DNA from: UMGS1933 sp051891435
GTDB lineage: Bacteria > Bacillota > Clostridia > TANB77 > CAG-508
Reading direction: 5' to 3'
Length of the DNA stretch: 20,327 nt
NCBI GenBank assembly: GCA_051891435.1
Contig: JBJFFE010000011.1
Span: 1-20,327 of the forward strand
In this document: one piece after another, positions 7,454 to 15,263 of the stretch
Layout: each line of letters starts with the position of its first letter
How positions within the stretch are numbered: the stretch's first letter is position 1
Made by a program: the position numbers and the translations under genes
The notes under the pieces: model-generated
Told to the model about the DNA's origin: nothing
What the model saw: only the letters and a program-made list of their open reading frames with translations
Databases searched by the model: none

Positions 7454-8155
7454 TTACATATTTCTATATTGTCTATATTTTATATATGAGATAGTTGCTA
7501 TTAAAACTATTCCTGCAATTATTGCAAATGTATAGTCTTCTAATCCAGTATAGTTAATATTTTTATTCGCTTGAGTGTTATCTTTATTTTCTACTACTTT
7601 ATTATTATTTTCGTTTGCTGGGTTTTCTGGATTTTCTGGGTTTTCTGGGTTTTCTGGGTTTTCTGGATTATTTGGATTGTCTGAATTAGCTACCACTTTT
7701 ACAGTTGCTGTTTGGTTTTCTACAGTTGCCTTATCTTCACCAACTTTAAAATTAATTTCTGATAGTGTTACATTTAAGTTTTCACCTTCTTTAACTCCAT
7801 CAAGAACTTTGAATTTTAAAGTTTGTAAATTTCCTTCTGTTATAGAAGATGCAGTATTTGTTAGAATTGATACTACATATTCACCTTCACTGTTTTCTGC
7901 ATTTAAATCTTTAAAGTCTTTTCCATTAGCTACACCTTCTAGTTCAAGCTTTGTTTTATCCCATTCTAAAACTCCAGTTAGACCTTGAAAGTCTTCTTCA
8001 CATTTCATTGATATTACTATTTCTAAAGTATCTCCTGCTTTCACCTTTGTAGCATTTGATTTTAATGTTATGCTATTTTCTGCCGCATATACATTTAATG
8101 TAGCTACTAGTACTAGTACTATTGCTAAAATTATTATTTTAATATGTTTTTTCAT
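7454..8155 (-). CDS. Membrane-anchored cohesin-domain protein
   Basis: Secreted surface protein of 233 residues. In order: a signal peptide (1-25, cleavage after VYA), one cohesin domain (~27-152), a Pro-Asn-Glu linker (NPENPENP..., ~157-182), a polar stretch, and a C-terminal membrane helix (FAIIAGIVLIATISYIKY) with a short basic tail. The cohesin features are the opening ITLKSNATKVKAGDTLEIVI, the GVLEWDKTKLEL strand region and the closing INFKVGEDKATVENQTATVKV. There is no LPXTG motif; the anchor is the helix itself. Cohesins bind dockerins, and the protein encoded just upstream ends in a dockerin, so the two probably interact. Start ATG follows GGAGG, with its own promoter at 8191-8219. 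Cohesin assignment rests on pattern recognition. Confidence 0.82.
   Translation of the reverse strand: MKKHIKIIILAIVLVLVATLNVYAAENSITLKSNATKVKAGDTLEIVISMKCEEDFQGLTGVLEWDKTKLELEGVANGKDFKDLNAENSEGEYVVSILTNTASSITEGNLQTLKFKVLDGVKEGENLNVTLSEINFKVGEDKATVENQTATVKVVANSDNPNNPENPENPENPENPENPANENNNKVVENKDNTQANKNINYTGLEDYTFAIIAGIVLIATISYIKYRQYRNM
7620..7664 (-). repeat. 9-bp tandem repeat encoding Pro-Glu-Asn linker
   Basis: Five 9-nt units (GGGTTTTCT, one with GGATTTTCT) in frame, encoding the NPE/PEN repeats of the cohesin protein linker. Unit number is likely to vary between strains by slippage, changing linker length in multiples of three residues. Confidence 0.85.
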
Positions 8156-8190
8156 TGGTTACCTCCATAATTTATTGATATTCTTTATTC

Positions 8191-8219
8191 ATTATAACTT
8201 ATCTTTATATAAAAATCAA
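8191..8219 (-). promoter_or_regulatory. Promoter of the cohesin gene
   Basis: On the minus strand TTGATT (8214-8219) and TATAAT (8191-8196) are separated by exactly 17 nt, close to the sigma-A consensus, about 36 nt before the start codon. This suggests the cohesin gene is transcribed separately from the dockerin gene upstream. The rest of the gap (8220-8369) is A+T-rich with no other feature seen. Confidence 0.65.
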
Positions 8220-8369
8220 TGTTTATTTTTGACATTTTTATAAATTTTTAGAATATTTTTTTCTTTTATAAAAGCAGATTGTTAAATTGTAAAAATTATA
8301 TATTTAATGTTGGAAAATTTCATTTTTAACCTATATATTTACAATAATTACTTGTCAGTTTTAAAATTA

Positions 8370-11300
8370 TTATATCCTTGTTATCTTTTTTAATCTGTAC
8401 TCATTGATTTTTATAATATCCCAGAATCCAAATTCATTGTCTGTTTCATCAACATCTCCTGCAGTTATACTTACATCATCTAATGGTTTTATGCCTAACC
8501 TATGCTGATTTATTTCTATCATATCCCAAAAGTCTACTGATCCATTTTTATCTACGTCTCCACTTACTATTAAAGTAAATGTAGCTTTATTTTCTCCGTT
8601 TTTTAATTTTATTACCATTCCCGTTGCTATTATACTACTATCTGTTACAACTACATTATCTTTATATACTTTTATTTCTGTTCCCTGTGTTGTATCTATT
8701 TTCTTTTTAAAATTCTCCATTGTTGTTTCTGATTGTATATTGGTTATATAAAGTTTTGACATATCTATTTCATACTCATCTGAACTAACTGTAACTTTTG
8801 GTTCTTCTTCTCCACATCTTATACATTCACCATTTTCATAGCTATGTCCTAAGGCTGGCACTGTTGTTTGAGCTTTTATTACTGTGTTACATACTGAGCA
8901 ATGTTTTCCTTCTGTTAATCCTGTTTCTGTACAAGTTGGTGTTACTGCTTCGTCTATTACTTCTGTATGTCCTTTCGCTGGCACTGTTGTTTGAGCTGTT
9001 ATTACTGTGTTACATACTGAGCAGTGTTTTCCCTCTGTTAGTCCTGCTTCTGTACAAGTTGGTGCTATTGCTTTGTCTATTACTTCTGTGTGGCCTTTCG
9101 CTGGCACTGTTCCTTGTGCTTTTATTACTTCGTTACATACTGAGCAATGTTTTCCTTCTGTTAATCCTGTTTCTGTACATGTTGCTTCTACTGCTTTGTC
9201 TATTACTTCTGTGTGTGGTTTTTTGCTTCCTTCGTCTGCTTTTGTATCTGTTACTTCGCATCTATCACATTTTGCTGTTTTCGTTCCATCTTTTGTACAT
9301 GTTGAATCATTATTTGATACATAATTTGTAAAGCTATGTCCTAATGATGGTATTGTTTGTTGTACTGTTATTACTTCGTTACATAGTGAGCAGTGTTGTC
9401 CTTCTGTTAACCCCGTTTTAGTACATGTTGGTGCTACTGCTTCGTCTGTTACCTCGGAATGCGTTACTGTAATTGGTACTTGTGTTTTGATTGTAGAATT
9501 TGCATTATATTGTATTTCTACTTTATCTTGAGAACATGTTAAATTATCTCCGTTTATTATTGTATAATTGGTCGTTTCTTCTTCTTCCCCCGTATTCCAT
9601 ATTGCTTCTATCACCATACCTGTTGGATCGAAGTTTTGTCCTGCTACATAGTTTACGTTATCTGGGGCTTTTGTTACAGCAATTCCTGTTAATGCTTTTG
9701 CTGTTACAGTTATTTCTTGTGTTGTTGTTTTGGTTACTCCATCTTCTGTATAGCTTATTGTTACACTCGTTTTTCCTGCTGTTAAATTTGTTCCATCTGT
9801 TACTGTGTAATTTGTTACTTCTTTTGTGCTTCCATCATTATATGTGGCTGTTACTATCATTCCTGTTGTATCAAAGTTTTGTCCTTCTATATATGTTGTT
9901 TTATTTGGAGCTATTGTTATCGCAATTTCGTTTATTTCAATTTCATTTACAAATATAGGATATCCATCATTTATGTTTTCTGTATCATATACCCAAATAT
10001 TGTCTGTAATATTAGAATTTAATAATTCCACAAAACTAGTATTATTTTTCATTTCCTCTTCTTTTTTAGAAATAGTCTGTATTGTACCATTATTATTTAC
10101 ATATCTATTATTAGTACATCCGTTTAAATAATAACAATTTGTTACATTGTAGCTTGAAGTTGAATCATCATCTATCAAATTTTTTCCAACTATTTCTCCA
10201 ACACATTTTATTTCTGATAATCCCTCACCATTAACAGCTCCAACATTATATGAATTGTTTATATTAATCTCTACATCATCTGTACCGCAAAAATTATTAT
10301 AACCAACCAGTCCACCTATATAATATGCGTTTATACTTTTACCCGTAAGTCTTCCTCTATTGTAAGAATTCTCAATTCGGCCATTAGTATTTTGGCCGAT
10401 TATTCCTCCTACTGACACATAGGTTGTTTTACTATCAGAAGAAATATCTCCATCGTTACTACATAAAGATATTTTAGCCTTACTTCCATTCCATCCACAC
10501 TCACCTATTATACCTCCTGAATATGTACCATAGCCACTAATATTTCCATAATTTCTACATTTGTCTACATAAACAGTTCCATCTATAACAGTTCCTATTA
10601 TTCCCCCATTCCATACCTTATGATCTATAGCACTTTCAATAAATATATCTGCATAATTATTATTATTCAAAACGTATATTTCGTTGTCGATCCCCCATGC
10701 CTGACCGCATATACCACCTGTTCCTGTATTAGCAGAACAAGTTTGATTAATTTTAATAACACCATAATTTTTAGAACCTTTAATTGTTCCTCCATAACTG
10801 ATATCTCCGACAATACCTCCTGTACTTTCTTCTAGATAACTACTTCCATTAATAGCATACATTGTGTTATTTAAACTTCCATAATTAATTGAATTTATAA
10901 CAGAAGCCTTGGTAATCTTGCCTGATATTCCTCCTACAAATCCTCTTCCTGAAAGATTTCCTTCGTTGATACAACTTTCTATTTCTCCATTTGACCAATT
11001 ATCTCCAACTATTCCTCCTACGGTTGGTCCTATAGTACTTATAATGTTCTCTTTATTATTGCATTTTGAAATTGTTCCGCCAAAATTGTTTCCTACAATC
11101 CCTCCTGTCAAACCTTTTCCACTAATTTCTATTGTAGCCTTATTATTACATAATAAAACCTCTCCAGTCGAATAATTGCAACCAGTAATTCCTCCTGTTC
11201 CTTGACCATTATACGAAACTTTCGTTGATAAATTATCGAGTTTTCCATAATTTTCACATTGATAAATTGTTCCTCTGTTACATCCTGCAATTCCACCTAA

Positions 11301-11957
11301 CTGTGCAACATATCCTGTAATTTTTCCATAATTTACACAATTATTTATAGTACCACCATAATTATTTCCAACTATACCTCCAATTGTACCATATTGATCA
11401 GCATTCGCATCAGAATATTCAGAATATATTGTTGCATAATTTACACAATTATTAACACTAGCGCCCGACTTTAAATAAGCTACAATTCCGCCTACATTAC
11501 TATAAGAATTTGTAACAGAAATTGTACTGTTTTTCAATACCAAATTATTTATTTCGCCCCATACTACTCCAAATAATCCTTGGCATTTAGCTTCACTACT
11601 AATATATATTCCTTCTATGTAGTGATTGTTTCCTTCAAATATTCCACTAAAATTTGTAGCTGGATAATTAATTGTATCTTCTCCTTCTTTATATCCTATT
11701 GGATTCCATTGCTTGTCCTCACTACATCCAAGGTCTATATCTGTTGTTAAATACACTGTAACTCCATTAAAAGTATTTCCATTATTAACTTCTGCTGCAA
11801 AATTCCATAAATCTTGAGCAGTATTTATATAATATTCTGTTGCTGCCACTGAAAAAATAGTGAATTCACTTTGCCATATTATACTTAATATTGGCATTAA
11901 TACTTGCGCTACAATTATTATAATTAGTGTTAATATTATTTTTCTATTTTTTTGCAT
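8370..11957 (-). CDS. Secreted GLUG / Ig-like / Cys-repeat protein with C-terminal dockerin
   Basis: Large modular surface protein, 1195 residues from ATG 11955-11957. That start has AAAGGGA 9 nt upstream; the frame opens 12 codons earlier without a better site. A signal peptide occupies ~1-40. A GLUG-motif region (~120-590) has many GGIVGNN-GG-I-NC-N-G units and is probably a right-handed beta structure. Two Big_3-type Ig-like domains follow (~677-755 and 755-832), each with a GQNFD(T/P)TGM motif. Next come Cys-rich repeats (~833-1055, CTETGLTEGKHCSVCN). A domain resembling the X module that often precedes dockerins spans ~1057-1130. The dockerin (~1131-1195) has GDVDKNGSVDFWD and GDVDETDNEFGFWD calcium loops, the second with one extra residue. 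No catalytic domain was recognised, so a structural or adhesive role is more likely. Its likely partner is the cohesin protein downstream. Confidence 0.82.
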   Translation of the reverse strand: MQKNRKIILTLIIIIVAQVLMPILSIIWQSEFTIFSVAATEYYINTAQDLWNFAAEVNNGNTFNGVTVYLTTDIDLGCSEDKQWNPIGYKEGEDTINYPATNFSGIFEGNNHYIEGIYISSEAKCQGLFGVVWGEINNLVLKNSTISVTNSYSNVGGIVAYLKSGASVNNCVNYATIYSEYSDANADQYGTIGGIVGNNYGGTINNCVNYGKITGYVAQLGGIAGCNRGTIYQCENYGKLDNLSTKVSYNGQGTGGITGCNYSTGEVLLCNNKATIEISGKGLTGGIVGNNFGGTISKCNNKENIISTIGPTVGGIVGDNWSNGEIESCINEGNLSGRGFVGGISGKITKASVINSINYGSLNNTMYAINGSSYLEESTGGIVGDISYGGTIKGSKNYGVIKINQTCSANTGTGGICGQAWGIDNEIYVLNNNNYADIFIESAIDHKVWNGGIIGTVIDGTVYVDKCRNYGNISGYGTYSGGIIGECGWNGSKAKISLCSNDGDISSDSKTTYVSVGGIIGQNTNGRIENSYNRGRLTGKSINAYYIGGLVGYNNFCGTDDVEININNSYNVGAVNGEGLSEIKCVGEIVGKNLIDDDSTSSYNVTNCYYLNGCTNNRYVNNNGTIQTISKKEEEMKNNTSFVELLNSNITDNIWVYDTENINDGYPIFVNEIEINEIAITIAPNKTTYIEGQNFDTTGMIVTATYNDGSTKEVTNYTVTDGTNLTAGKTSVTISYTEDGVTKTTTQEITVTAKALTGIAVTKAPDNVNYVAGQNFDPTGMVIEAIWNTGEEEETTNYTIINGDNLTCSQDKVEIQYNANSTIKTQVPITVTHSEVTDEAVAPTCTKTGLTEGQHCSLCNEVITVQQTIPSLGHSFTNYVSNNDSTCTKDGTKTAKCDRCEVTDTKADEGSKKPHTEVIDKAVEATCTETGLTEGKHCSVCNEVIKAQGTVPAKGHTEVIDKAIAPTCTEAGLTEGKHCSVCNTVITAQTTVPAKGHTEVIDEAVTPTCTETGLTEGKHCSVCNTVIKAQTTVPALGHSYENGECIRCGEEEPKVTVSSDEYEIDMSKLYITNIQSETTMENFKKKIDTTQGTEIKVYKDNVVVTDSSIIATGMVIKLKNGENKATFTLIVSGDVDKNGSVDFWDMIEINQHRLGIKPLDDVSITAGDVDETDNEFGFWDIIKINEYRLKKITRI
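8844..9212 (-). repeat. 123-nt tandem repeats encoding Cys-rich units
   Basis: Three in-frame 123-nt (41-residue) units at 8844-8966, 8967-9089 and 9090-9212. A more diverged fourth unit is at about 9336-9458, separated by a variant CTKDGTKTAKCDRC segment. Each unit carries TEVID...TCTE(T/A)GLTEGKHCSVCN...PAxGH with paired cysteines. The three adjacent units are close enough to recombine. Confidence 0.85.
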
Positions 11958-12013
11958 ATAAACACATCCCTTTGATTTTTTATTAACAGGCATACATTTA
12001 GATACAGCCTATC

Positions 12014-12019
12014 ATTATA
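12014..12019 (-). promoter_or_regulatory. Possible -10 box of the dockerin-protein gene
   Basis: TATAAT on the minus strand, 57 nt before the chosen start codon. No good -35 was found at 16-18 nt, so this is tentative. The surrounding 11994-12180 stretch holds nothing else recognisable. Confidence 0.3.
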
Positions 12020-12190
12020 TTTTCGTATTTTTATAATAAGTTTTATTTTTAATTTTTGCAATACCCTGTCTGTTTCCTATTTTTATAGCGCGATATTTAC
12101 TTTTACGGAAGCTATTTCTTTGAGTTTTTCTTTTTATTTATTACATTTTTATGACATTTTTCGATTAGGTTTATTAATGAGATAAATTGT

Positions 12191-12367
12191 AATTTGTGTG
12201 ACTGTTTTTAATAAGCCGCTCCCAGGGTGTTATATATTTTAAATCGTTCGTTGCTTCCCACCGGCGCTGTAACAAGGCTATCGCCTTTAACAGCCCACGG
12301 CGGTCCCCACGGAACAACTCACTTTTTAAATATATAAGCACCCTTCGCGCTACTCTATATGAATAAA
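12191..12367 (+). repeat. GC-rich palindromic module A, copy 2
   Basis: Same layout as 836-1013. Outer arms are GGGTGTTATATATTTTAAA (12225-12243) and a near-complement ending GCACCC at 12343. The core at 12257-12320 differs from copy 1 at only two bases, both in the apical loop of the inner hairpin (TATC vs TTGC). The left outer arm has lost one C relative to copy 1. Confidence 0.75.
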
Positions 12368-12458
12368 TTATTACATAAAAATAAAATATATAAAACCTCT
12401 GCGTTTGGCTACTTTTCGCCTATGCGATACAGAATAATACAAAGGGTGTATATACAAC

Positions 12459-12580
12459 CTCAGCCGTTTTGTATATTTTTTTAAAAGTCAAATCTCGACA
12501 GTCCTTTGAGACGGGGGAATACCCGCGTATGCCTTGGAGAGTTTGACCTTTTAAAAAAATCATACAAAAGGTAGGCTGAG
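12459..12580 (+). repeat. Palindromic module C
   Basis: Inverted arms at 12459-12496 (starting CTCAGCCGTTTTGTATATTT) and 12539-12580 (ending GGCTGAG) pair with a few bulges. They enclose a GC-rich tip with an ACGGGGG-AATA-CCCGCGT hairpin. No coding potential seen. It forms the right part of the composite element. Confidence 0.65.
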
Positions 12581-12611
12581 AAGTAGTGTTATACAAATTA
12601 CAATTTATCGC

Positions 12612-12639
12612 AAAAAAAATGGAAAGATTTTTTCTTTCC
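12612..12639 (-). terminator. Rho-independent terminator after the Rpn-family pseudogene
   Basis: On the minus strand GGAAAGA-AAAAA-TCTTTCC is followed by ATTTTTTTT, a perfect 7-bp stem with an 8-T tract. It lies 43 nt after the Rpn stop codon, just outside the right terminal repeat of the composite element. Confidence 0.75.
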
Positions 12640-12681
12640 ACTTTATATATGGCACCTGTGGGCAGGTACTTCAATTAATAT

Positions 12682-13520
12682 CTAACTTAATTTTTCTATT
12701 TCTTCTTTTGTTAATCCTGTCATTTCTATAATGTCTTCTATATTTATTTCTTTGGCTAACATTTTTTTTGCTATTTTTCTTTTTTCTTCTTTTCCTCCAA
12801 CATCTAGCCCTTTTGCATATATTGCCTTCTCATCCATTATTGCTTTTTCTCTTAATTCTGCTATTCTTTGCATCCTTTCGTCTGCACTTAGGCTATCTAG
12901 TTTTTCTACTGCTTCTTTTAATTCTTCGTTTTCCTCCATATTTTTAGTCACCCTTTCTCCTTTAGGTTCCTCAAGGAAATACAGCCAGTCTAATAATTCG
13001 TCTTTGACTTCTTCTTTTCCTTCTATTTTTGGTAACTCAATTATATCTATTTCTAGTTTTTTTGTCAATATGATTTTTTTAGCAGATTTATTTTCCATTA
13101 TTTGCCATGTACTATGATAGCCTAGTTCTTCCAAATTTTCTATCTTGAAATCTGTTATTAATATTACTATTGTTTTTTGTAATACATCATAATCTTCTCC
13201 TGATTTTATTTGCTTACTATATAGTCTACTCCAATAGAACAATACTCTTTCTATTATGTTTTTCTTATCTATATTTGTAATTCTATATTGCATTTTTCTT
13301 TTCCATCTAGTTCTGCTAGTATATCTAGTACTCCTAGCTTTTCATCTTTGAATTCTTTTCTTAATATTGGATTTTTATCTAAGTTTATTTTATTTATTTT
13401 CTGATTTAATATTTTTTCTAAAAATCCTTTTGTTATTTTTTCATTTCCTACTTCTCCAAATAGTGCTTGAAATACAACATCTAATTTTGGGGATAGGGTT
13501 TTTACATTTTTATTTAACAT
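12682..13520 (-). pseudogene. Frameshifted Rpn-family PD-(D/E)XK nuclease / putative transposase
   Basis: Two overlapping frames make up one family protein. The N-terminal part (13269-13520) has the family opening KLDVVFQALFGEVGNEKITKGFLE and the nuclease core GVLDILAELDGKEKCNIELQ (Asp...Glu-x-Gln). The C-terminal part (12682-13293) continues with DKKNIIERVLFYWSRLYS, WLYFLEEPKG, and the closing helical tail IAKKMLA...IEDIIEMTGLTKEEIEKL. The join is near 13272-13280, where the first frame hits a stop after IELQI; loss of one base (or two extra) explains it. The start ATG at 13518-13520 has AAGGAG upstream. Intact members are ~280-300 residues. Rpn proteins are recombination-promoting nucleases. 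This copy is probably inactive unless the shift is an assembly error. It is bracketed by two elements with the same inverted repeats. Confidence 0.85.
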
Positions 13521-13544
13521 ATGTTTCTCCTTCTTTTTTTGATT

Positions 13545-13654
13545 ATAAATTGTAATTTGTAAAGGAATTTTATTTTAGAAGGTGTAGGGGTCGCACTCTT
13601 GGGCGACCCCTACAACATTCGCCATAAACATTTCCCTAACAAATTACAATTTAT
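13545..13654. mobile_element. 110-bp MITE-like element
   Basis: Ends are ATAAATTGTAATTTGT (13545-13560) and its exact reverse complement (13639-13654), the same termini as the 429-bp element. The middle holds a perfect 12-bp GC-rich hairpin, TGTAGGGGTCGC (13583-13594) / GCGACCCCTACA (13603-13614), with an 8-nt loop. It sits 24 nt upstream of the Rpn-family start. Its left junction creates a TATAAT on the minus strand (13542-13547) just ahead of that gene's ribosome site, though without a good -35. Confidence 0.7.
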
Positions 13655-13765
13655 CTATTTAAAAATCTCTAAAAACTTTTCCTCCCTTCTTTTTAATTTC
13701 TCTTTGTTTTGGATTTTTGCTTAAGATTTTAAGCTTTTGAATTTTTTTGATTTAAAAATACAAAG

Positions 13766-13795
13766 AACTGGTAAGCAAAGATTTTGTTACCAGTT
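13766..13795 (-). terminator. Probable terminator of the fumarase cluster
   Basis: Perfect 9-bp stem AACTGGTAA (13766-13774) / TTACCAGTT (13787-13795) with a 12-nt loop. On the minus strand it is followed by CTTTGTATTTTT, a broken T-tract. It lies 60 nt after the fumarase beta stop. The remaining gap (13655-13855) is A+T-rich with nothing else clear. Confidence 0.55.
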
Positions 13796-13855
13796 TTGTT
13801 TATACCATATTTTTAGAGTTTTGTCTATTTTTTTCGTGCTTCTTTTTTTGACATT

Positions 13856-14419
13856 TTACGACAAGTGTATGTTGTTGCACAAATATTTTTTTCTTCCAAT
13901 TTCATATAGGTCATTTCCTTTACTATCTATTATTACTGTAAGTGGCATGTTTTCTATTTCTAGTTTTCTTATTGCTTCTGTTCCTAAATCTTCAAATGCT
14001 ATTATTTCACTTTTTTTTACACATTTTGCAATATTTGCACCAGTCCCTCCTATTGCTCCGAAGTATATTGCTTTATTTTTTACAATATGCTCTTTTACTT
14101 CTTCGTTTCTATATCCTTTTCCTATCATTGCTTTTAGCCCTAAGTCTAATAATATTGGAGAATATTTGTCCATTCTTCCTGATGTTGTTGGTCCACCACT
14201 TCCAAACTCTTCACCTGGTTTTGTTGGGGTTGGACCTACAAAATATATTGTCGCATTTTTTATTTCAAAAGGCAATTTTTCTTTATCTTCTATTAATTTT
14301 ACTAATCTTTTATGTGCTGCATCTCTTGCAGTATAAATTGTTCCCGTAAGTAAAACCTGGTCTCCTGCTTTTAATTTTATTATTTTATCTTCTGTTAATG
14401 GTGTTGTTATTTTTATCAT
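13856..14419 (-). CDS. Fumarate hydratase, class I, beta subunit
   Basis: Small subunit of the two-subunit [4Fe-4S] fumarase/tartrate dehydratase family (ttdB/fumB type, equal to the C-terminal domain of one-chain FumA), catalysing fumarate + water to malate. The 187 residues are full-length for this subunit. Visible motifs are GTIYTARDAAHKR (~26-38), FVGPTPTKPGEEFGSGGPTTSGRMD (~60-84) and AIYFGAIGGTGANIAKCV. The start ATG overlaps the alpha stop (ATGA), with AAGGAGG inside the alpha 3' end, so the two are translationally coupled. Last gene of the cluster. Tartrate dehydratase is the alternative assignment, less likely beside malic enzyme. Confidence 0.9.
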   Translation of the reverse strand: MIKITTPLTEDKIIKLKAGDQVLLTGTIYTARDAAHKRLVKLIEDKEKLPFEIKNATIYFVGPTPTKPGEEFGSGGPTTSGRMDKYSPILLDLGLKAMIGKGYRNEEVKEHIVKNKAIYFGAIGGTGANIAKCVKKSEIIAFEDLGTEAIRKLEIENMPLTVIIDSKGNDLYEIGRKKYLCNNIHLS

Positions 14420-15261
14420 AGTACTGCCTCCTTATGTCTTGCAACATGACAGCATATGCTTACTGCAACTGGCATACCTGCTATATGTGTTGGATAGTTT
14501 TCTATATTTAAACTTAGTGCTGTTGTTTTTCCTCCATATCCTGCTGGTCCTATTCCTAATTTGTTTATTTCTTCTAGTAGTTCTTCTTCTATCTTAGCAT
14601 ATCTTTCATCTTTGTTTTTTGTTCCTATTTCCCTTAACATTGCTTTTTTTGCAAGTAATGCTACTTTTTCAAAGTTGCCACCAATTCCTACACCTATGAC
14701 CATTGGAGGGCAAGCATTAGCCCCTGCTTGTTCTACTGTTTCTATTACAAATTTCTTTACTCCCTCTACTCCATCGCTTGGTTTAAGCATTTTTATTCTA
14801 CTCATATTTTCTGACCCAAAGCCTTTTGGTGCAACAGTAATTTTTAACTTGTCTCCTGGTACTATTTCATAGTTTATAATTGCAGGTGTGTTGTTTTTAG
14901 TATTTATTCTTTCAAATAAAGCATCATCTACTATTGATTTTCTTAAATACCCTTCTTCATATCCTTGCCTAACTCCTTCATTTATGGCATCTTCTAAATT
15001 ACCATTAATTATATGTACCTCTTGTCCTATTTCTATAAAAACACATGTCATTCCTGTATCTTGGCATATTGGGAACATTCCTTGTTCTGATGTTTCAAAA
15101 TTAATTTTTATGTTTTCTAATATATTTTTTGCAAGTGGATATGGCTCTTCTTTTTGGCATTTACATATTGCCTGCTTAACATCTTCTGGTAGATAATAAT
15201 TGGCTTTTATACATAACCTTTTTATGGTTTCCGTAATTTGTTTGCAATCTATTTCCTTCAT
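14416..15261 (-). CDS. Fumarate hydratase, class I, alpha subunit
   Basis: Large subunit of the two-chain [4Fe-4S] fumarase (ttdA/fumA type), cytoplasmic. The 281 residues are the usual length. The three cluster cysteines are visible: Cys66 (FPICQDTG), Cys184 (NACPPMVIGVGIGG) and Cys271 (CCHVARH). GPAGYGGKTTALSL (~238-251) is the family's conserved loop. Start ATG has AAGGAG 9 nt upstream. The malic enzyme stop is only 2 nt away and the beta start overlaps its end. Oxygen-labile class I fumarase suits an anaerobe and depends on Fe-S assembly, supplied by nifS/nifU in the same gene run. Confidence 0.92.
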   Translation of the reverse strand: MKEIDCKQITETIKRLCIKANYYLPEDVKQAICKCQKEEPYPLAKNILENIKINFETSEQGMFPICQDTGMTCVFIEIGQEVHIINGNLEDAINEGVRQGYEEGYLRKSIVDDALFERINTKNNTPAIINYEIVPGDKLKITVAPKGFGSENMSRIKMLKPSDGVEGVKKFVIETVEQAGANACPPMVIGVGIGGNFEKVALLAKKAMLREIGTKNKDERYAKIEEELLEEINKLGIGPAGYGGKTTALSLNIENYPTHIAGMPVAVSICCHVARHKEAVL

Positions 15262-15263
15262 TT

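Larger units (their letters stand above)
12181..12609. mobile_element. 429-bp composite element with terminal inverted repeats
   Basis: Bounded by GATAAATTGTAATTTGT (12181-12197) and its exact reverse complement (12593-12609). The same 16-nt core bounds the 110-bp element at 13545-13654. If the ends are taken as AATTGT...ACAATT, both elements are flanked by TA on each side, as expected of a TA-targeting MITE. Inside are module A (12191-12367), an inverted 28-nt piece of module B (12385-12412) and a long inverted repeat, module C (12459-12580). The only long frame crossing it (12420-12674) is not coding-like. Mobility and TA target duplication are inferred. Confidence 0.65.

Noticed and set aside
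8844..9212. Regular 123-nt repeats considered as a CRISPR-like array
   Set aside because: The whole unit is repeated with no unique spacers, it is in frame within a coding sequence, and there are no cas genes.
8798..9958. Long leucine-rich open frames on the plus strand opposite the Cys-repeat and Ig-like region
   Set aside because: They are antisense shadows of the repetitive coding sequence; the minus-strand frame has signal peptide, domains and ribosome site.
12420..12674. 84-codon open frame on the minus strand within and beyond the 429-bp element
   Set aside because: It runs across the arms of a palindrome and the terminator hairpin, has no clear ribosome site and no protein-like composition.
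13737..14349. Plus-strand frames opposite the fumarase beta gene
   Set aside because: Shadows of a clearly recognised gene; hydrophobic low-complexity translations with no ribosome site.
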